The translations under genes and the position numbers were made by a program. A model generated the notes under the pieces. The model made no database searches. It was not told where the DNA came from and saw only the letters and a program-made list of their open reading frames with translations. DNA of 64,000 nt, taken from positions 1-64,000 of the forward strand of contig NZ_LN831789.1 of assembly GCF_001013905.1 (NCBI RefSeq). The letters are read 5' to 3'. Numbering within the stretch: the first letter of the stretch is position 1; every line of letters starts with the position of its first letter. This DNA is from Streptomyces leeuwenhoekii. GTDB lineage: Bacteria; Actinomycetota; Actinomycetes; Streptomycetales; Streptomycetaceae. This document shows positions 34,777 through 43,162 of the stretch, piece by piece.

Positions 34777-35031
34777 ATGTCTCGGGACCCACACCCGCAC
34801 TCCCCCATGCCCACCCGCCCCGAACCGCCCGCCCCGGCCGGCACAGGGACGCCGTCGGAGACCCCGCTGCTGTCGGTGCACGCCGCCGTGGTGTTCCTGG
34901 CAGCCGTCATCATCGGCCTCGTCATGGGTGGCCTCATGTTCCTCCACGACAAGTCCGTGCCCACAGCCGTCGCCGCGGGCTTGGGTTCCTTCGGGCTCAG
35001 CGTCCCCGTGCTGCACAAGCTGATCGGCTGA
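34777..35031 (+). CDS. Small membrane protein (84 aa)
   Basis: A Pro/His-rich N-terminus (MSRDPHPHSPMPTRPEPP) is followed by two hydrophobic helices: VHAAVVFLAAVIIGLVMGG and VPTAVAAGLGSFGLSVPVL. The ATG at 34777 has AGGAGA six bases upstream. It resembles the small holin-like or spread-type membrane proteins found on Streptomyces plasmids, but no family can be named. Confidence 0.65.
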   Translation: MSRDPHPHSPMPTRPEPPAPAGTGTPSETPLLSVHAAVVFLAAVIIGLVMGGLMFLHDKSVPTAVAAGLGSFGLSVPVLHKLIG

Positions 35032-35087
35032 TCGGCTGACCGGCGGTGGGGCCGGGCGCAGCATGTGCACCCGGCCCACCGCCTCCT

Positions 35088-35312
35088 TCAGGCGGTGCGG
35101 AACTGGTGGGCGTGGCCGCCACGCCACTCCACCCACTGCGGGTCGTCCCAGATGGCCTCGGGTTCGACGACACCGGCGCCCTCGAGGAACACGACCAGGT
35201 CGAGGTCGCTGTAGGGGGTGCCGAGGATCTCGTCCCGGCCGCCGCTGTGCACGGTGACCCTCCGGCCGCCCGAATGGGAGGGCCGGTGCACGACGATCGG
35301 CGCGCTGGTCAC
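35088..35312 (-). CDS. Hypothetical protein (74 aa)
   Basis: A compact acidic protein with a beta-rich core: ILGTPYSDLDLVVFLEGAGV then DDPQWVEWRGG. The GTG at 35312 follows GGAAGG. It is the second of two small minus-strand genes downstream of the Shedu gene, 50 bp after the 90-aa gene. No family recognised. Confidence 0.6.
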   Translation of the reverse strand: MTSAPIVVHRPSHSGGRRVTVHSGGRDEILGTPYSDLDLVVFLEGAGVVEPEAIWDDPQWVEWRGGHAHQFRTA

Positions 35313-35362
35313 GCCTTCCAGCGTGCCCCGGGCCGATCGGCTGGCCGAGTCGGCCCGGGGCG

Positions 35363-35635
35363 TCAGGGAGTGTCGCCGGCCAAGTCCCAGCGGTTCCGCT
35401 CGCCGGGCCGCGGGTCGTACAGGGCCCGGCCGCCGACGCCGGACTGCCCGAGCTCGGTCGTCAGCGCGACGCCGGTCTGGTTCTCGTCCGCTGTCCAGCC
35501 GGTGATGTCGAGCAGCAGCCCGTCGAGCGGGCCGCCGACCAGTTCGGCGTAGTCGCGGTGCGGGAGCGGGCCCGGGTGGTCGTGGTCGGCGCCGTAGACC
35601 CGGCCGCGCAGCAGCTGCTCGTCATCATGGTCCAT
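35363..35635 (-). CDS. Hypothetical protein (90 aa)
   Basis: Begins MDHDDEQLLRGRVYGADHDH. The core ELVGGPLDGLLLDITGW... resembles small conserved Streptomyces proteins with a GGPLDG motif, function unknown to me. The ATG at 35635 has a weak ribosome site (CAGG). It lies 94 bp after the Shedu gene on the same strand, so readthrough is possible. Confidence 0.6.
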   Translation of the reverse strand: MDHDDEQLLRGRVYGADHDHPGPLPHRDYAELVGGPLDGLLLDITGWTADENQTGVALTTELGQSGVGGRALYDPRPGERNRWDLAGDTP

Positions 35636-35729
35636 CCGTTCAGCCTGGCAGCCGCCACTGACAGCCCGGGGCACGCGAGGCCGTAGGCCGTCGTCTCACA
35701 CAGGCCGCCCAGACCGACAGATGGGCGGC

Positions 35730-37799
35730 CTAGCGATCTTCGACGATGAAGCACGCTCGCTGGTAGAGCTCGTCGAACGTGATGATCTCGACGTCCTGGA
35801 TCGATGTCCGGTAGAGCTCGAAGGAGTTGATCTTCTCCGAGTTCACGGCGCCGTTGTGAGTGAACTCGCGCAGACTGCCGATCACCACGGCCTGCCGGGG
35901 CCGGGTAGTGGACATTTCGACGCCGGTCGGGGTGCCGTCGTCGTCGTAGATGCGGGTGACGAACTCGTGGGAGATGAGCTGCTGGGCCTTGCTGGCGGTC
36001 TTCTGCACCTGCGCCACGCCGCCGCCCAGTTCTTTTGAGGCCTGGTAGACGCCCGCGCGGTACGGGGTCTTGGCGAGCAGCTCCGTTTCGTGGGTCTTGA
36101 TTTCGCAGAAGAGCATGCTGCTGATCAGGCCTTTGGAACGCATGATGGCGTCGATGCGTTTCCCGGCTCCGCCGAAGATGTTCGCACCGGTGGTGATGCG
36201 TTCCAGCTTGCCGTCGTCGATGGATTCGCAGGCGATGAGGTTGAGGCCGTAGCCGAAGATCCACTGGTTCGCCTCGAAGAAGGCCTGCCAGACCGCTTCC
36301 GCCCCGCGCGTCGTTGCCAGGCTCTCCTCCTGCTGGAAGTAGTCCGGATCGTTCAGCAGCCGCTCGAACCTCTGGAGTTGCTCTCTGCGGTTGCTGATCA
36401 GGCGGATGTCCTCTTCGGTGAGCCCACCGCCAGTCGCGGTCCTGACCGCACTGAGAACCATCGTCCGGTCCTGGCCGGCCAGCATCTGGGTCAGTTGGCC
36501 CTCGTCCCTGGCCACGAGCTGGAGGGAGTCACCGGGCGTGCTCAGCCCCGCGCAACCCTGGAGGAAGTTGATGACCTTCCAGAAGTTCTCGTGGACATCC
36601 CCGGCGTCGACGAGCGCTTTGACAGCCCGGGTGGTCTCGGTATCGGGCACCGTATTCGTGGCGGAGGCCTCCCCTGCCTTCCTCTTGTCCTTCTTCCATA
36701 GCTTGATCCTCGGCGTGAAGGTGTCGCCCTTCTTGATGATGGTGACGTTGCACAGGGTGGCCACCCGGGGCCGGTCGTCGAGGACGAAGTCGGTGATCAT
36801 CCGGCGTGCGCGGGTGTCGTAGAGGTAGTGGAACCCGCTGCTGTCCTGCGAAGCCCGGATCTCCAGATCGGCGAAGTCCCTGCGGGTGACGTCGAACTCG
36901 GTAGTGGAGAAGGAAAGGCGGAGACCGCGAACGATGGGGGTAGCGGGTGCCGCAGCATCAGTCCGCCAGTCCGGGGAGATGTTGGGCAGCGGCCGGGCAT
37001 CGCCTTCGACCACAAGGTTCTGGACGTCGGTGCGTCCGAGCTGGCTGAGCAGGGGCTCCAGTGTCCGCCAGATCACCTCCTTCATCTCCGGGGTGCAGGT
37101 GGACTGGAGTTCGCGCTCCACGGTCAGGACCGCCTCGTAGGTGTCCGCCGTCCAACCGTCACCAGGCACGGGGTTGAAGAACCCGTCGTCGCGGCGCAGG
37201 GTCAGGACAGCTGTGCGCAGCAGGTCGCGTGCAGCCTCCTCGCCGGCGCAGTCCAGGAGGCTGTAGGTCTGCCCGAGGACCAGGTCGAGCTTGCTCGTGT
37301 CGTCGTCGTTCAGCGGCAGCGGGACCAACGGTCCCGTGGGCGGAATCCGGACCGGCGTGTAGATAGGGCGGCCCGAGAGGAAGTCGTAGGAACGCAGGCC
37401 CCACCCGTCTGGTGCCAGCAGCCGGTTCAGCTCCTCAACCTGCTTCATTGCCTCATCGACGCTGGCCGCGACCTCGGGATGGACGGTTCGTGCCAGGAAG
37501 GCGAGCAGCACCTCGTCCGGTCCGTCGGAGAGCCCCAACCGGGAGTCCTCGAAGATCCAGTCGTCGTCCAGATCGTAATTGTTAATCCGGTGCTGCTGGA
37601 TGTCAGCGCGGACAGTCGGGAGCTGGCTGTTATCGGGCGTAGGTTGGTCCAGGTCGTAGAGGTCCTCCAGGAACGTGACCTCGTCCAATTTCCCCCACCA
37701 GGGGCTCGATATCTCGCGCAGGTAGTTGAAGATGTCATACCGCGTCACCGCTGTGATCGATGGCTGCGGGTGTGCCGAGGTGGGGTCACTGGACGTCAT
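35730..37799 (-). CDS. sduA: Shedu-type nuclease with AbiJ-like N-terminal domain
   Basis: A 689-aa single-gene defence candidate. The C-terminal ~230 residues match the Shedu (SduA, DUF4263) PD-(D/E)XK nuclease: WQAFFEANQWIFGYGLN, KRIDAIMRSKG with Asp550 and CEIKTHE with Glu566 and Lys568, then YRAGVYQASKELGGGVAQVQ. The N-terminal ~140 residues match the AbiJ N-terminal type 3 pattern: VTRYDIFNYLREISSPWWGK, FLEDLYDLD, DDDWIFED and HPEVAASVDEAM. The middle (~290-420) is probably a sensor. It should be cytoplasmic and cut DNA on phage infection. The ATG at 37799 has no clear ribosome site. It starts 86 bp from repeat copy B, so it may have arrived with the duplication. Confidence 0.85.
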   Translation of the reverse strand: MTSSDPTSAHPQPSITAVTRYDIFNYLREISSPWWGKLDEVTFLEDLYDLDQPTPDNSQLPTVRADIQQHRINNYDLDDDWIFEDSRLGLSDGPDEVLLAFLARTVHPEVAASVDEAMKQVEELNRLLAPDGWGLRSYDFLSGRPIYTPVRIPPTGPLVPLPLNDDDTSKLDLVLGQTYSLLDCAGEEAARDLLRTAVLTLRRDDGFFNPVPGDGWTADTYEAVLTVERELQSTCTPEMKEVIWRTLEPLLSQLGRTDVQNLVVEGDARPLPNISPDWRTDAAAPATPIVRGLRLSFSTTEFDVTRRDFADLEIRASQDSSGFHYLYDTRARRMITDFVLDDRPRVATLCNVTIIKKGDTFTPRIKLWKKDKRKAGEASATNTVPDTETTRAVKALVDAGDVHENFWKVINFLQGCAGLSTPGDSLQLVARDEGQLTQMLAGQDRTMVLSAVRTATGGGLTEEDIRLISNRREQLQRFERLLNDPDYFQQEESLATTRGAEAVWQAFFEANQWIFGYGLNLIACESIDDGKLERITTGANIFGGAGKRIDAIMRSKGLISSMLFCEIKTHETELLAKTPYRAGVYQASKELGGGVAQVQKTASKAQQLISHEFVTRIYDDDGTPTGVEMSTTRPRQAVVIGSLREFTHNGAVNSEKINSFELYRTSIQDVEIITFDELYQRACFIVEDR

Positions 37800-37814
37800 G
37801 TGTCTCAGTCCGCC

Positions 37815-38236
37815 CGTACACCGCTGACGCCTGAGCAGGTGGAGCGGGGCTTCGACTACCTCCTAACGCTGCAGACGGTCGGCGGTGCCGCGTCGCCGGG
37901 CAGGCGGAAGCGGACCCGGAGCTGGCGTTCGTCCTGCTGCGGCTGGCCGAGGACATCGTCTGGCCCGTCACGGCCGTGGGCGGGGAGGCCGACCCGTGTG
38001 CGGACTCCTTTGCGCTGGACGAGGCCGGGTGCGTGCTGCTGTCCGCGCTGCGGGACTGCGCGCGCAACTCCCCGGCCACGGCGGCGCCGGGCATCGCCCG
38101 CAGCATCATCCACCCACACCGTGAACGTCTCCAGGGCCCCGACCATGCGGACATCGCCGACGCCCTGGAGGCGATGCGCGACGAGCGCCTGGTGCTGGCG
38201 CACGCGGTGCACTGCGCACCCGGTGCGCACCAGTAG
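37815..38236 (+). pseudogene. Frameshifted copy of the 42.3-kb gene family
   Basis: The plus strand reads TPLTPEQVERGFDYLLTLQT, then changes frame near 37890 to ADPELAFVLLRLAEDIVWPV then TAVGGEADPCADS. A further change near 38110 breaks the otherwise conserved IIRFTVNV segment. It ends at a TAG at 38236. It shows what the N-terminus of the broken 25.8-kb copy once looked like. Confidence 0.6.
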
Positions 38237-39100
38237 CCGCACCACCATCCGTCCGGGGCGCATTCACCCGGTGTGCGACTGCCGCGGCGTGCACCGCGCC
38301 ACGGGAGCGGAACTCCGGTCATCCCCCACGCCCGGGTCCAGGGTGCCCCGGCCTGCCCGTCTGTGCTCGCGGCGGCAGAAGGCGCACGGTCAGCGGACGC
38401 CGGCCGCCGCCCACCCGGCCCGCACCTGCTCGAATGCCTCACGCACGGCAGCCGCGTCGGGCGGAGGCCCGGCGTGACGGGACGGCAGCCCGAGGGGGTG
38501 GAGAGCCGCGGCGGCCAGCGTGTGCACGGCCGGGATGTCCAGCATCAGCATGGCCGCGACACGCTGCAGATCCTCGGTGATCTGCTCGACGGTGCGGTCC
38601 AGGCCGTATCCGAGATCGTGGAGCAGCTCCCGCAACTCGGCGGCCTCGGGCTCACCGGCCTGCGCGCGGCGGAACACGGCCAGGATCTGCCAGAGGTAGT
38701 CCAGCTCCCATCCGGGCAGGAACAGCACCCTAATGGTCTCGCCCTCGCCCTCGCCGTCGGCCGACTCTTCCGTCTCGGCGGCCAGGCGGCCGATGACGGA
38801 GGCCGCTCCCTCCAGGACGCCGACGGCCAGCACGAACCGGTCCTCGTCGAACCGTTCGGCGGCGACTTCGGCGGCTCTGGCGACGACGCGGAGCACCCCT
38901 TCCTCGAGGTACCGCACCTCCTGCAGCCACGAGGGATCACCGGGCAGGACACACGGCCGGTCCGGGTCACGCAGCCCCGACGCCACCACACGGCCCTCCC
39001 CACTTCAGACGCTGCTCGCCAGCATTCCGCATCACCCCCACCTCCAGCACCTGAACCCGAAAAATCCGCCCGGCTCCGCCGCCGCGGTGACGGCGGTGGT
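37885..39100. repeat. Long direct repeat, copy B
   Basis: Second copy of the block at 25804-26990, same orientation, offset 12108 bp. Similarity fades to the right after about 39050, where the 39.1-kb fragment begins. Recombination between the copies would delete or amplify the 12-kb interval that holds the MarR/MFS, TA and Shedu genes. Confidence 0.9.
38390..38989 (-). CDS. Conserved hypothetical protein, duplicated (199 aa), copy B
   Basis: Identical to the protein at 26282-26881 except for Phe in place of Leu and Ala in place of Ser around residues 47-54. Same GTG start and GGGGAGGG ribosome site. Maintenance of two intact frames suggests that both are functional. No known domain. It is not preceded by the 106-aa gene as copy A is. 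Confidence 0.75.
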   Translation of the reverse strand: MVASGLRDPDRPCVLPGDPSWLQEVRYLEEGVLRVVARAAEVAAERFDEDRFVLAVGVLEGAASVIGRLAAETEESADGEGEGETIRVLFLPGWELDYLWQILAVFRRAQAGEPEAAELRELLHDLGYGLDRTVEQITEDLQRVAAMLMLDIPAVHTLAAAALHPLGLPSRHAGPPPDAAAVREAFEQVRAGWAAAGVR

Positions 39101-39125
39101 TCGGCACCAGCCGGGCCGGGGCCGT

Positions 39126-39266
39126 CGATGTCGCGCTCTACACCACGGCCTCCGTCGACGCGATCGTCCCCGTCCACTCCGAAGTCGACTGGGAGCAGCC
39201 GCGCGCGGTGGAGAAAGGCCGGCGCTCCCCGCTTGCCTCCCTGCGCCCGGCACCGGCACCCGCCTG
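39126..39266 (+). pseudogene. Gene fragment repeated from 14.9 kb
   Basis: Encodes DVALYTTASVDAIV...SEVDWEQ, then EKGRRSPLASLRPAPAPA and a stop. About 85% identical in DNA to 14938-15080. No start is present. It lies directly after repeat copy B. Confidence 0.5.
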
Positions 39267-39289
39267 AGCGCCCCCGCGCTGGAACAGCC

Positions 39290-40117
39290 CTACGAGGGCG
39301 CTCCCCCACCCGCCGCGTCCCAGCCGTCGAGAAAGGCGGCCAGGGCGCGGCGTTGCTCTTCCTCGCGGGCGATCTGCCGGGCGAGGACGTCTCGGTCGAC
39401 GTACGGGGCGACGGCGGCGAGGACCAGGCGCCGGAGTTCGGCCAGCTCCAGCGCCTCCACCTCCCACTGCACCGGGCGGCGGGGGTCGAAGCCGTGGCGT
39501 CGGACGAAGGCCGGCCACCTCGGATCGCCGCGCTTGCCCTCGGTCGAGGGCAGCTCGTAGGCGCGTACCTGCTCGTAGGTCAGCAGCACCCGCTCGGTGT
39601 GGCTCCAGCAGCCCGTGCGCACGACCCAGTCGCGCTCGATGTCCTCGCCCGAGCAGTCGAAATCGCCGACCACGAGGAGAACTCCGTCGCGCGGGTCGGC
39701 GGTGACCCGGTCGCGGACCACCAGGACCGGGATACCCGCGTCGGCGAGCCAGCCGGTGAGCTGCTGGCGCAGGGTGTCCTTCTCCGCCGCGAAGTACAGG
39801 GCGTGTTCCTGGCCCTCGGTGCGGTCGAGGCGGAACCAGCCGGGCATCTCCGCCACGAACGCGCCCGCGTCCGGCCAGGCCGGCGGCACGTGGACCTCAC
39901 GGACGGTGTCGATCAGGTCCGGGAAGCGGCCCTCCCGGCGGGCCTGGGCCAGTTGCGCGGACAGGCGGCGGTACATCGGCGCCGTGTGCGGCAGCGTCCC
40001 CTCGGAGGCCAGGCGGTACATGACCTGGCGCAGCGTGACCTGCATCGGCGCGTACCCGTTCACGATCTCCCGCGCCCGGTCCACCACGGACGGCCACCGC
40101 ACCCGCTCACGCGCCAT
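39290..40117 (-). CDS. Topoisomerase VI subunit A / Spo11-like Toprim protein (275 aa)
   Basis: The N-terminal winged helix (VTLRQVMYRLASEGTLPHT) carries a tyrosine in the position of the DNA-breaking Tyr of Spo11/Topo VI-A. It is followed by LSAQLAQARREGRFPDLIDT. The Toprim part shows the Glu in AAEKDTL and the acidic motif VVGDFDCSGEDIERD, then VEALELAELRRLVLAAVAPY. It would bind or cut DNA as an A-type subunit; no B subunit (GHKL) lies nearby. The ATG at 40117 is used; another in-frame ATG at 40135 is equally possible, and neither has a good ribosome site. It is the distal gene of a minus-strand group of plasmid-backbone genes. Confidence 0.75.
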   Translation of the reverse strand: MARERVRWPSVVDRAREIVNGYAPMQVTLRQVMYRLASEGTLPHTAPMYRRLSAQLAQARREGRFPDLIDTVREVHVPPAWPDAGAFVAEMPGWFRLDRTEGQEHALYFAAEKDTLRQQLTGWLADAGIPVLVVRDRVTADPRDGVLLVVGDFDCSGEDIERDWVVRTGCWSHTERVLLTYEQVRAYELPSTEGKRGDPRWPAFVRRHGFDPRRPVQWEVEALELAELRRLVLAAVAPYVDRDVLARQIAREEEQRRALAAFLDGWDAAGGGAPS

Positions 40118-40203
40118 ACCGGTACATGTACCCATCGCCGCTGCCGTGGCGTAGCCGGATCCCGGGCGGGCCCCCTCCGGACGGGGGCGTGCCCGGCGGC
40201 GGC

Positions 40204-40464
40204 CTACTCCGGGCCGGGGTCGCGCAGCGGATTGCGGTGACCGCAGTCCCAGCACTTCACGCGCTCTGGGAGCTTCTCGTACCGCGTGCCGGGGACGCCG
40301 AAGGAGCCTTCGATCCGAAATCCACCGCAGCCCTGGCACGGTGTGGCGTGGAAGGGCTTGTTGTCGCAGCGGAGGTAGGTGCCTTCCGCGCTGGTCTGGT
40401 CGAGGCGGGTGACTCGGGTGTCTGCGCTGCCACATCGCACGCAGAACGCTTCCTGGGTCTTCAT
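40204..40464 (-). CDS. Zinc-ribbon protein (86 aa)
   Basis: Eight paired or single cysteines: CVRCGS near the start, LRCDNKPFHATPCQGCGG in the middle and VKCWDCGHRN near the end. This suggests two zinc ribbons. Starts MKTQEAFCVRCG at the ATG at 40464. A small nucleic-acid-binding or adaptor protein, common on actinobacterial plasmids and phages. It lies between the Toprim protein and the replication-relaxation protein on the same strand. Confidence 0.7.
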   Translation of the reverse strand: MKTQEAFCVRCGSADTRVTRLDQTSAEGTYLRCDNKPFHATPCQGCGGFRIEGSFGVPGTRYEKLPERVKCWDCGHRNPLRDPGPE

Positions 40465-40603
40465 GGTTCTGGTGTACAGCAGATTCGCGGCATCGTTCCC
40501 CCCGCTCCGATCCGATGCGTCGGTGGCGGTCGCAGAGCGTGTGACACCAGGGGGGACCGCGGGCCCGGAGGACACTGCTCCCCCGGACCCGTCGTGTACC
40601 GGG

Positions 40604-42085
40604 TCAGGTCCGCCGGCGGAACCAGCCGCGGCCCCGGCCCGGCTCGGGGCCGTCCTGCGGCTCCGGCGGCGCGGCGGCCTCGAGGCGGGCGGCTTCGGCG
40701 GCGGCTTCCTGGCGGGCGACGTCGTCGGCGCGGCACGGGCCGCACACGGACGTGTCCCCGGCCCGTACGGCGGTCCGGTGCACGGTGATCTCCTCCCAGC
40801 GCTCGTCCGTGAACTTCCGCCCGCAGCGCGTGCACACCGGCCGCCGCGCCTCCCGCTCAGCGGCACGGCGCCGCTCGTCCTCCGCTTCGGCGCGGGCCTC
40901 TTGGGCGCGGTAGAGGGCGTGGCCGTCGGGGTTGTCGAGCGCGGCCGTCAGCGTCTGCTCCCCGGTGCGTCCCAGCCGCCGCCACACCTCCGCACCGGCG
41001 CCGTGCTCCTGGAGCTGCTCCAGGGTGGTGACGACGACGGGCACCGCCTGGCGGTAGTCCCGCGCGGTGACCGCCTTCGGGTAGAGGGAGTCATACCGGC
41101 GCGGCGCCCAGTAGCGGCGGCCGGCCTCCTCCAGCACGGCGACCGTGTTGTCGACCTTCGCCTCGGTGGTGTCCGCGAACACGAACGCGAGCGGGACCAG
41201 GCCCTCCCGGCCGGTCGGCGGGTAGACCCGCCGCCACAGCCGCAGCTCGTGGTCGACGTCCTCGATCGCGCCCGGCCGGGAGCGGACCAGGTCCACGGTG
41301 TGCTTGGCCGCGTCCTTCGGGAGCAGCCGGCCCCACTCCCAGTACCGGCGCAGCTTCTGCACCAGGTCGTGCGCGTCCTCGGAGCGGCGGTCGATCTCCA
41401 GCAGCATCACCGGCACCCCGGCCTGTGGCGCCCGCACCACCAGGTCCGCCCGCTGCACGTACCCGTCCGCGAGCCGGTGCCCGACCTCGGTCTGGAAGCC
41501 GAGCCGGTGACCGATCCCGGCACGGTGGAGTTCGGCGGCCGTCGAGGTGACCGCCGCCGCGTGGTCGTCGTAGCTGGCACCGAGCAGCTTCCCGGTGACC
41601 GGGTCGTACTTCTTCTCGCGCAGTGCCGAGACCCGTATGCCCTTCGGCTCCAGCAGCTTCTTCGCCTCGCCGTGTCCTCGCTTCGTCAGCACCCACACCT
41701 GCCTCTGGTCCTCCCGGACCGCTTCAATCCTCACCAGGTGGTGGTCCTCCAGATCCAGGAGGTTGTCCCGTACGAGCTTGTCGTGCTGGTTGTCCGGCCG
41801 GGTCAGCTTCCACAGCTGGTCGGGCGTAGCCCTCTGAAAGATCCCCAGTGCTTGCAGGAGCTCCCGGCGTCGAGGCTCGGTCGAAGTCCTCCTGTGCTTG
41901 GGACGCCTTGCTACATCTACATGAGGGTTGTCGGACCTGCGGCGACCCCCTGTCCGCCGTGCCTGACCTGCGGAAACGTCCGGCCCGTGGTGACGGGGAG
42001 CGGAGGGGGTGATGGAGGGGTCCACGGAGGGGGCCTCTCCGGTCCGGTCAAGGGGCTGCTCGGGCTCGTCTGCGGTGCTCGCCAC
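40604..42085 (-). CDS. Replication-relaxation family protein (493 aa)
   Basis: The central part matches the plasmid replication-relaxation family. A winged helix (ELLQALGIFQRATPDQLWKL, then LVRDNLLDLEDHHLVR) is followed by a RecB-like alpha/beta segment with LEIDRRSEDAHDLVQKLRRY. The last ~90 residues add a helical stretch and a zinc knuckle (CTRCGRKF...CGPC). The N-terminal ~75 residues are disordered. Members are encoded by conjugative actinobacterial plasmids next to transfer genes and may help replication or relaxosome assembly. The GTG at 42085 has CAGGAG six bases upstream. Confidence 0.82.
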   Translation of the reverse strand: MASTADEPEQPLDRTGEAPSVDPSITPSAPRHHGPDVSAGQARRTGGRRRSDNPHVDVARRPKHRRTSTEPRRRELLQALGIFQRATPDQLWKLTRPDNQHDKLVRDNLLDLEDHHLVRIEAVREDQRQVWVLTKRGHGEAKKLLEPKGIRVSALREKKYDPVTGKLLGASYDDHAAAVTSTAAELHRAGIGHRLGFQTEVGHRLADGYVQRADLVVRAPQAGVPVMLLEIDRRSEDAHDLVQKLRRYWEWGRLLPKDAAKHTVDLVRSRPGAIEDVDHELRLWRRVYPPTGREGLVPLAFVFADTTEAKVDNTVAVLEEAGRRYWAPRRYDSLYPKAVTARDYRQAVPVVVTTLEQLQEHGAGAEVWRRLGRTGEQTLTAALDNPDGHALYRAQEARAEAEDERRRAAEREARRPVCTRCGRKFTDERWEEITVHRTAVRAGDTSVCGPCRADDVARQEAAAEAARLEAAAPPEPQDGPEPGRGRGWFRRRT

Positions 42086-42209
42086 AGGGTGCTCCTGAAA
42101 GGTGGGGCGGGCCTATCCCGCCATTCACCTTGTACTGGTGTGGAATTCGGACTCCGTGTGACGCCGGTCGGGGAGAACCCCTCCGTCGTGACCGCATCGT
42201 GATCAACCT

Positions 42210-42233
42210 GGCGGGGGAGAGTTCTCCCCCGCC
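42210..42233. terminator. Hairpin between divergent genes
   Basis: Perfect palindrome GGCGGGGGAGA-GT-TCTCCCCCGCC. It lies ~125 bp upstream of the minus-strand replication-relaxation gene and ~110 bp upstream of the plus-strand 137-aa gene, so it could be an operator rather than a terminator. Confidence 0.5.
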
Positions 42234-42345
42234 AGTGGCCGGACTCTGTCCACAGGGCCGCAGTTCGAGGGTGTCTTCGAGGCCGCCGCGATCAGCAGGG
42301 GCGGCCCGAACGTGAGGAGCTGTCACGCCCGAGAACACCGTCACC

Positions 42346-42759
42346 GTGCCGCTCGCCCCGATGGAGCTGGAGGACGTCGCCGGCGCCTTCGCCTACATCC
42401 GGGCGTGGCAGGCCGGAGACATCGACACCGCCGGCGCGGTCGCCGACGACATGGGCCCGGAGCTTCACCGGCTGCTCCTGGACGTCGCCGCGCGCGTCTT
42501 CATCCCGGTGACCGCTGTGGACGACTGCGACGGGGAGCCGTGCGCGCACTCCTTCCTGGCGGCGGCGCTCGGGCGGCTGCTGCTGGAGCTCCTGTGCCAC
42601 GGCGTGTGCCTGGCCAATGCGCCGGGTGCGGCCGACGCCATCGTCCGGTTCACCGAGAACATCCTCACCGAGGACCACGGCGGCGTCGCCGACGTCCTGC
42701 GCCAGCTGGAGGCTGCGGGGATGAAGCAGGCGATGGAGGCGCACCGCACCACCGCGTAG
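42346..42759 (+). CDS. Conserved hypothetical protein, intact member of a multi-copy family (137 aa)
   Basis: An acidic helical protein: MELEDVAGAFAYIRAWQAGD, then FIPVTAVDDCDGEPCAHSFL, ANAPGAADAIVRFTENILT and DVLRQLEAAGMKQAMEAH. The order and spacing match the broken copies at 25.8, 37.8 and 17.8 kb (for example PVTAVGGEADPCADS and APGTARRIIRFTVNV). The GTG at 42346 is a best guess; GAGGAG lies 27 bp upstream and no start codon fits it better. Function unknown. Confidence 0.65.
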   Translation: MPLAPMELEDVAGAFAYIRAWQAGDIDTAGAVADDMGPELHRLLLDVAARVFIPVTAVDDCDGEPCAHSFLAAALGRLLLELLCHGVCLANAPGAADAIVRFTENILTEDHGGVADVLRQLEAAGMKQAMEAHRTTA

Positions 42760-42775
42760 CCGCACCTCCAGGACG

Positions 42776-42950
42776 GCGGTGGTGCGGTGCGGCGCGCGTC
42801 ACCGGCGCACCACCGTGGTGCGTTCCACCGCACCACCGCACCGCACCACTGCACCGCACCACCGCACCGCGCCGCCTCGGTGCGCTCCACCGCGCCGCGC
42901 CGCGCCACCTTGGTGTGGTCCCCCGGCATCACCGCACCAGGCGCGCCACG
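42776..42950. repeat. Degenerate CACCGCAC / GGTGCG short-repeat tract
   Basis: About 175 bp made almost entirely of variants of GCACCACC and GGTGCGSYCCACCGC, with several partly palindromic units (for example GCACCACCGTGGTGC at 42809-42823). It does not encode a credible protein. It could be an iteron-like origin, a protein-binding array or simple slippage DNA. A GATGTC-AA-GACATC palindrome lies at 43015-43028. Confidence 0.6.
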
Positions 42951-43162
42951 GCCGGGGCGGGCCCCTATATCACACAGCCCCTTGACCGCGACCTGATCGC
43001 GAGCAGAAACGGGCGATGTCAAGACATCTCAGGGGGCTAAGAAGTCAAGCGGCCTCCGTCGGCAGAGTCGGCTGTGAGTCATGAGCTGGGAGAGGACAAG
43101 ATGTGTGTTCGTCGCCAGCGAAGACGCGCGTGAGGTACGTCTGCTGCTGCCAGGGTGTGCTC

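Noticed and set aside
36828..38477. 549-codon plus-strand frame
   Set aside because: Antisense to the Shedu gene and running through repeat copy B in a non-coding frame.
42776..42985. Short His/Arg-rich frames in the repeat tract
   Set aside because: All six frames are simple repeats; treated as a repeat, not a gene.
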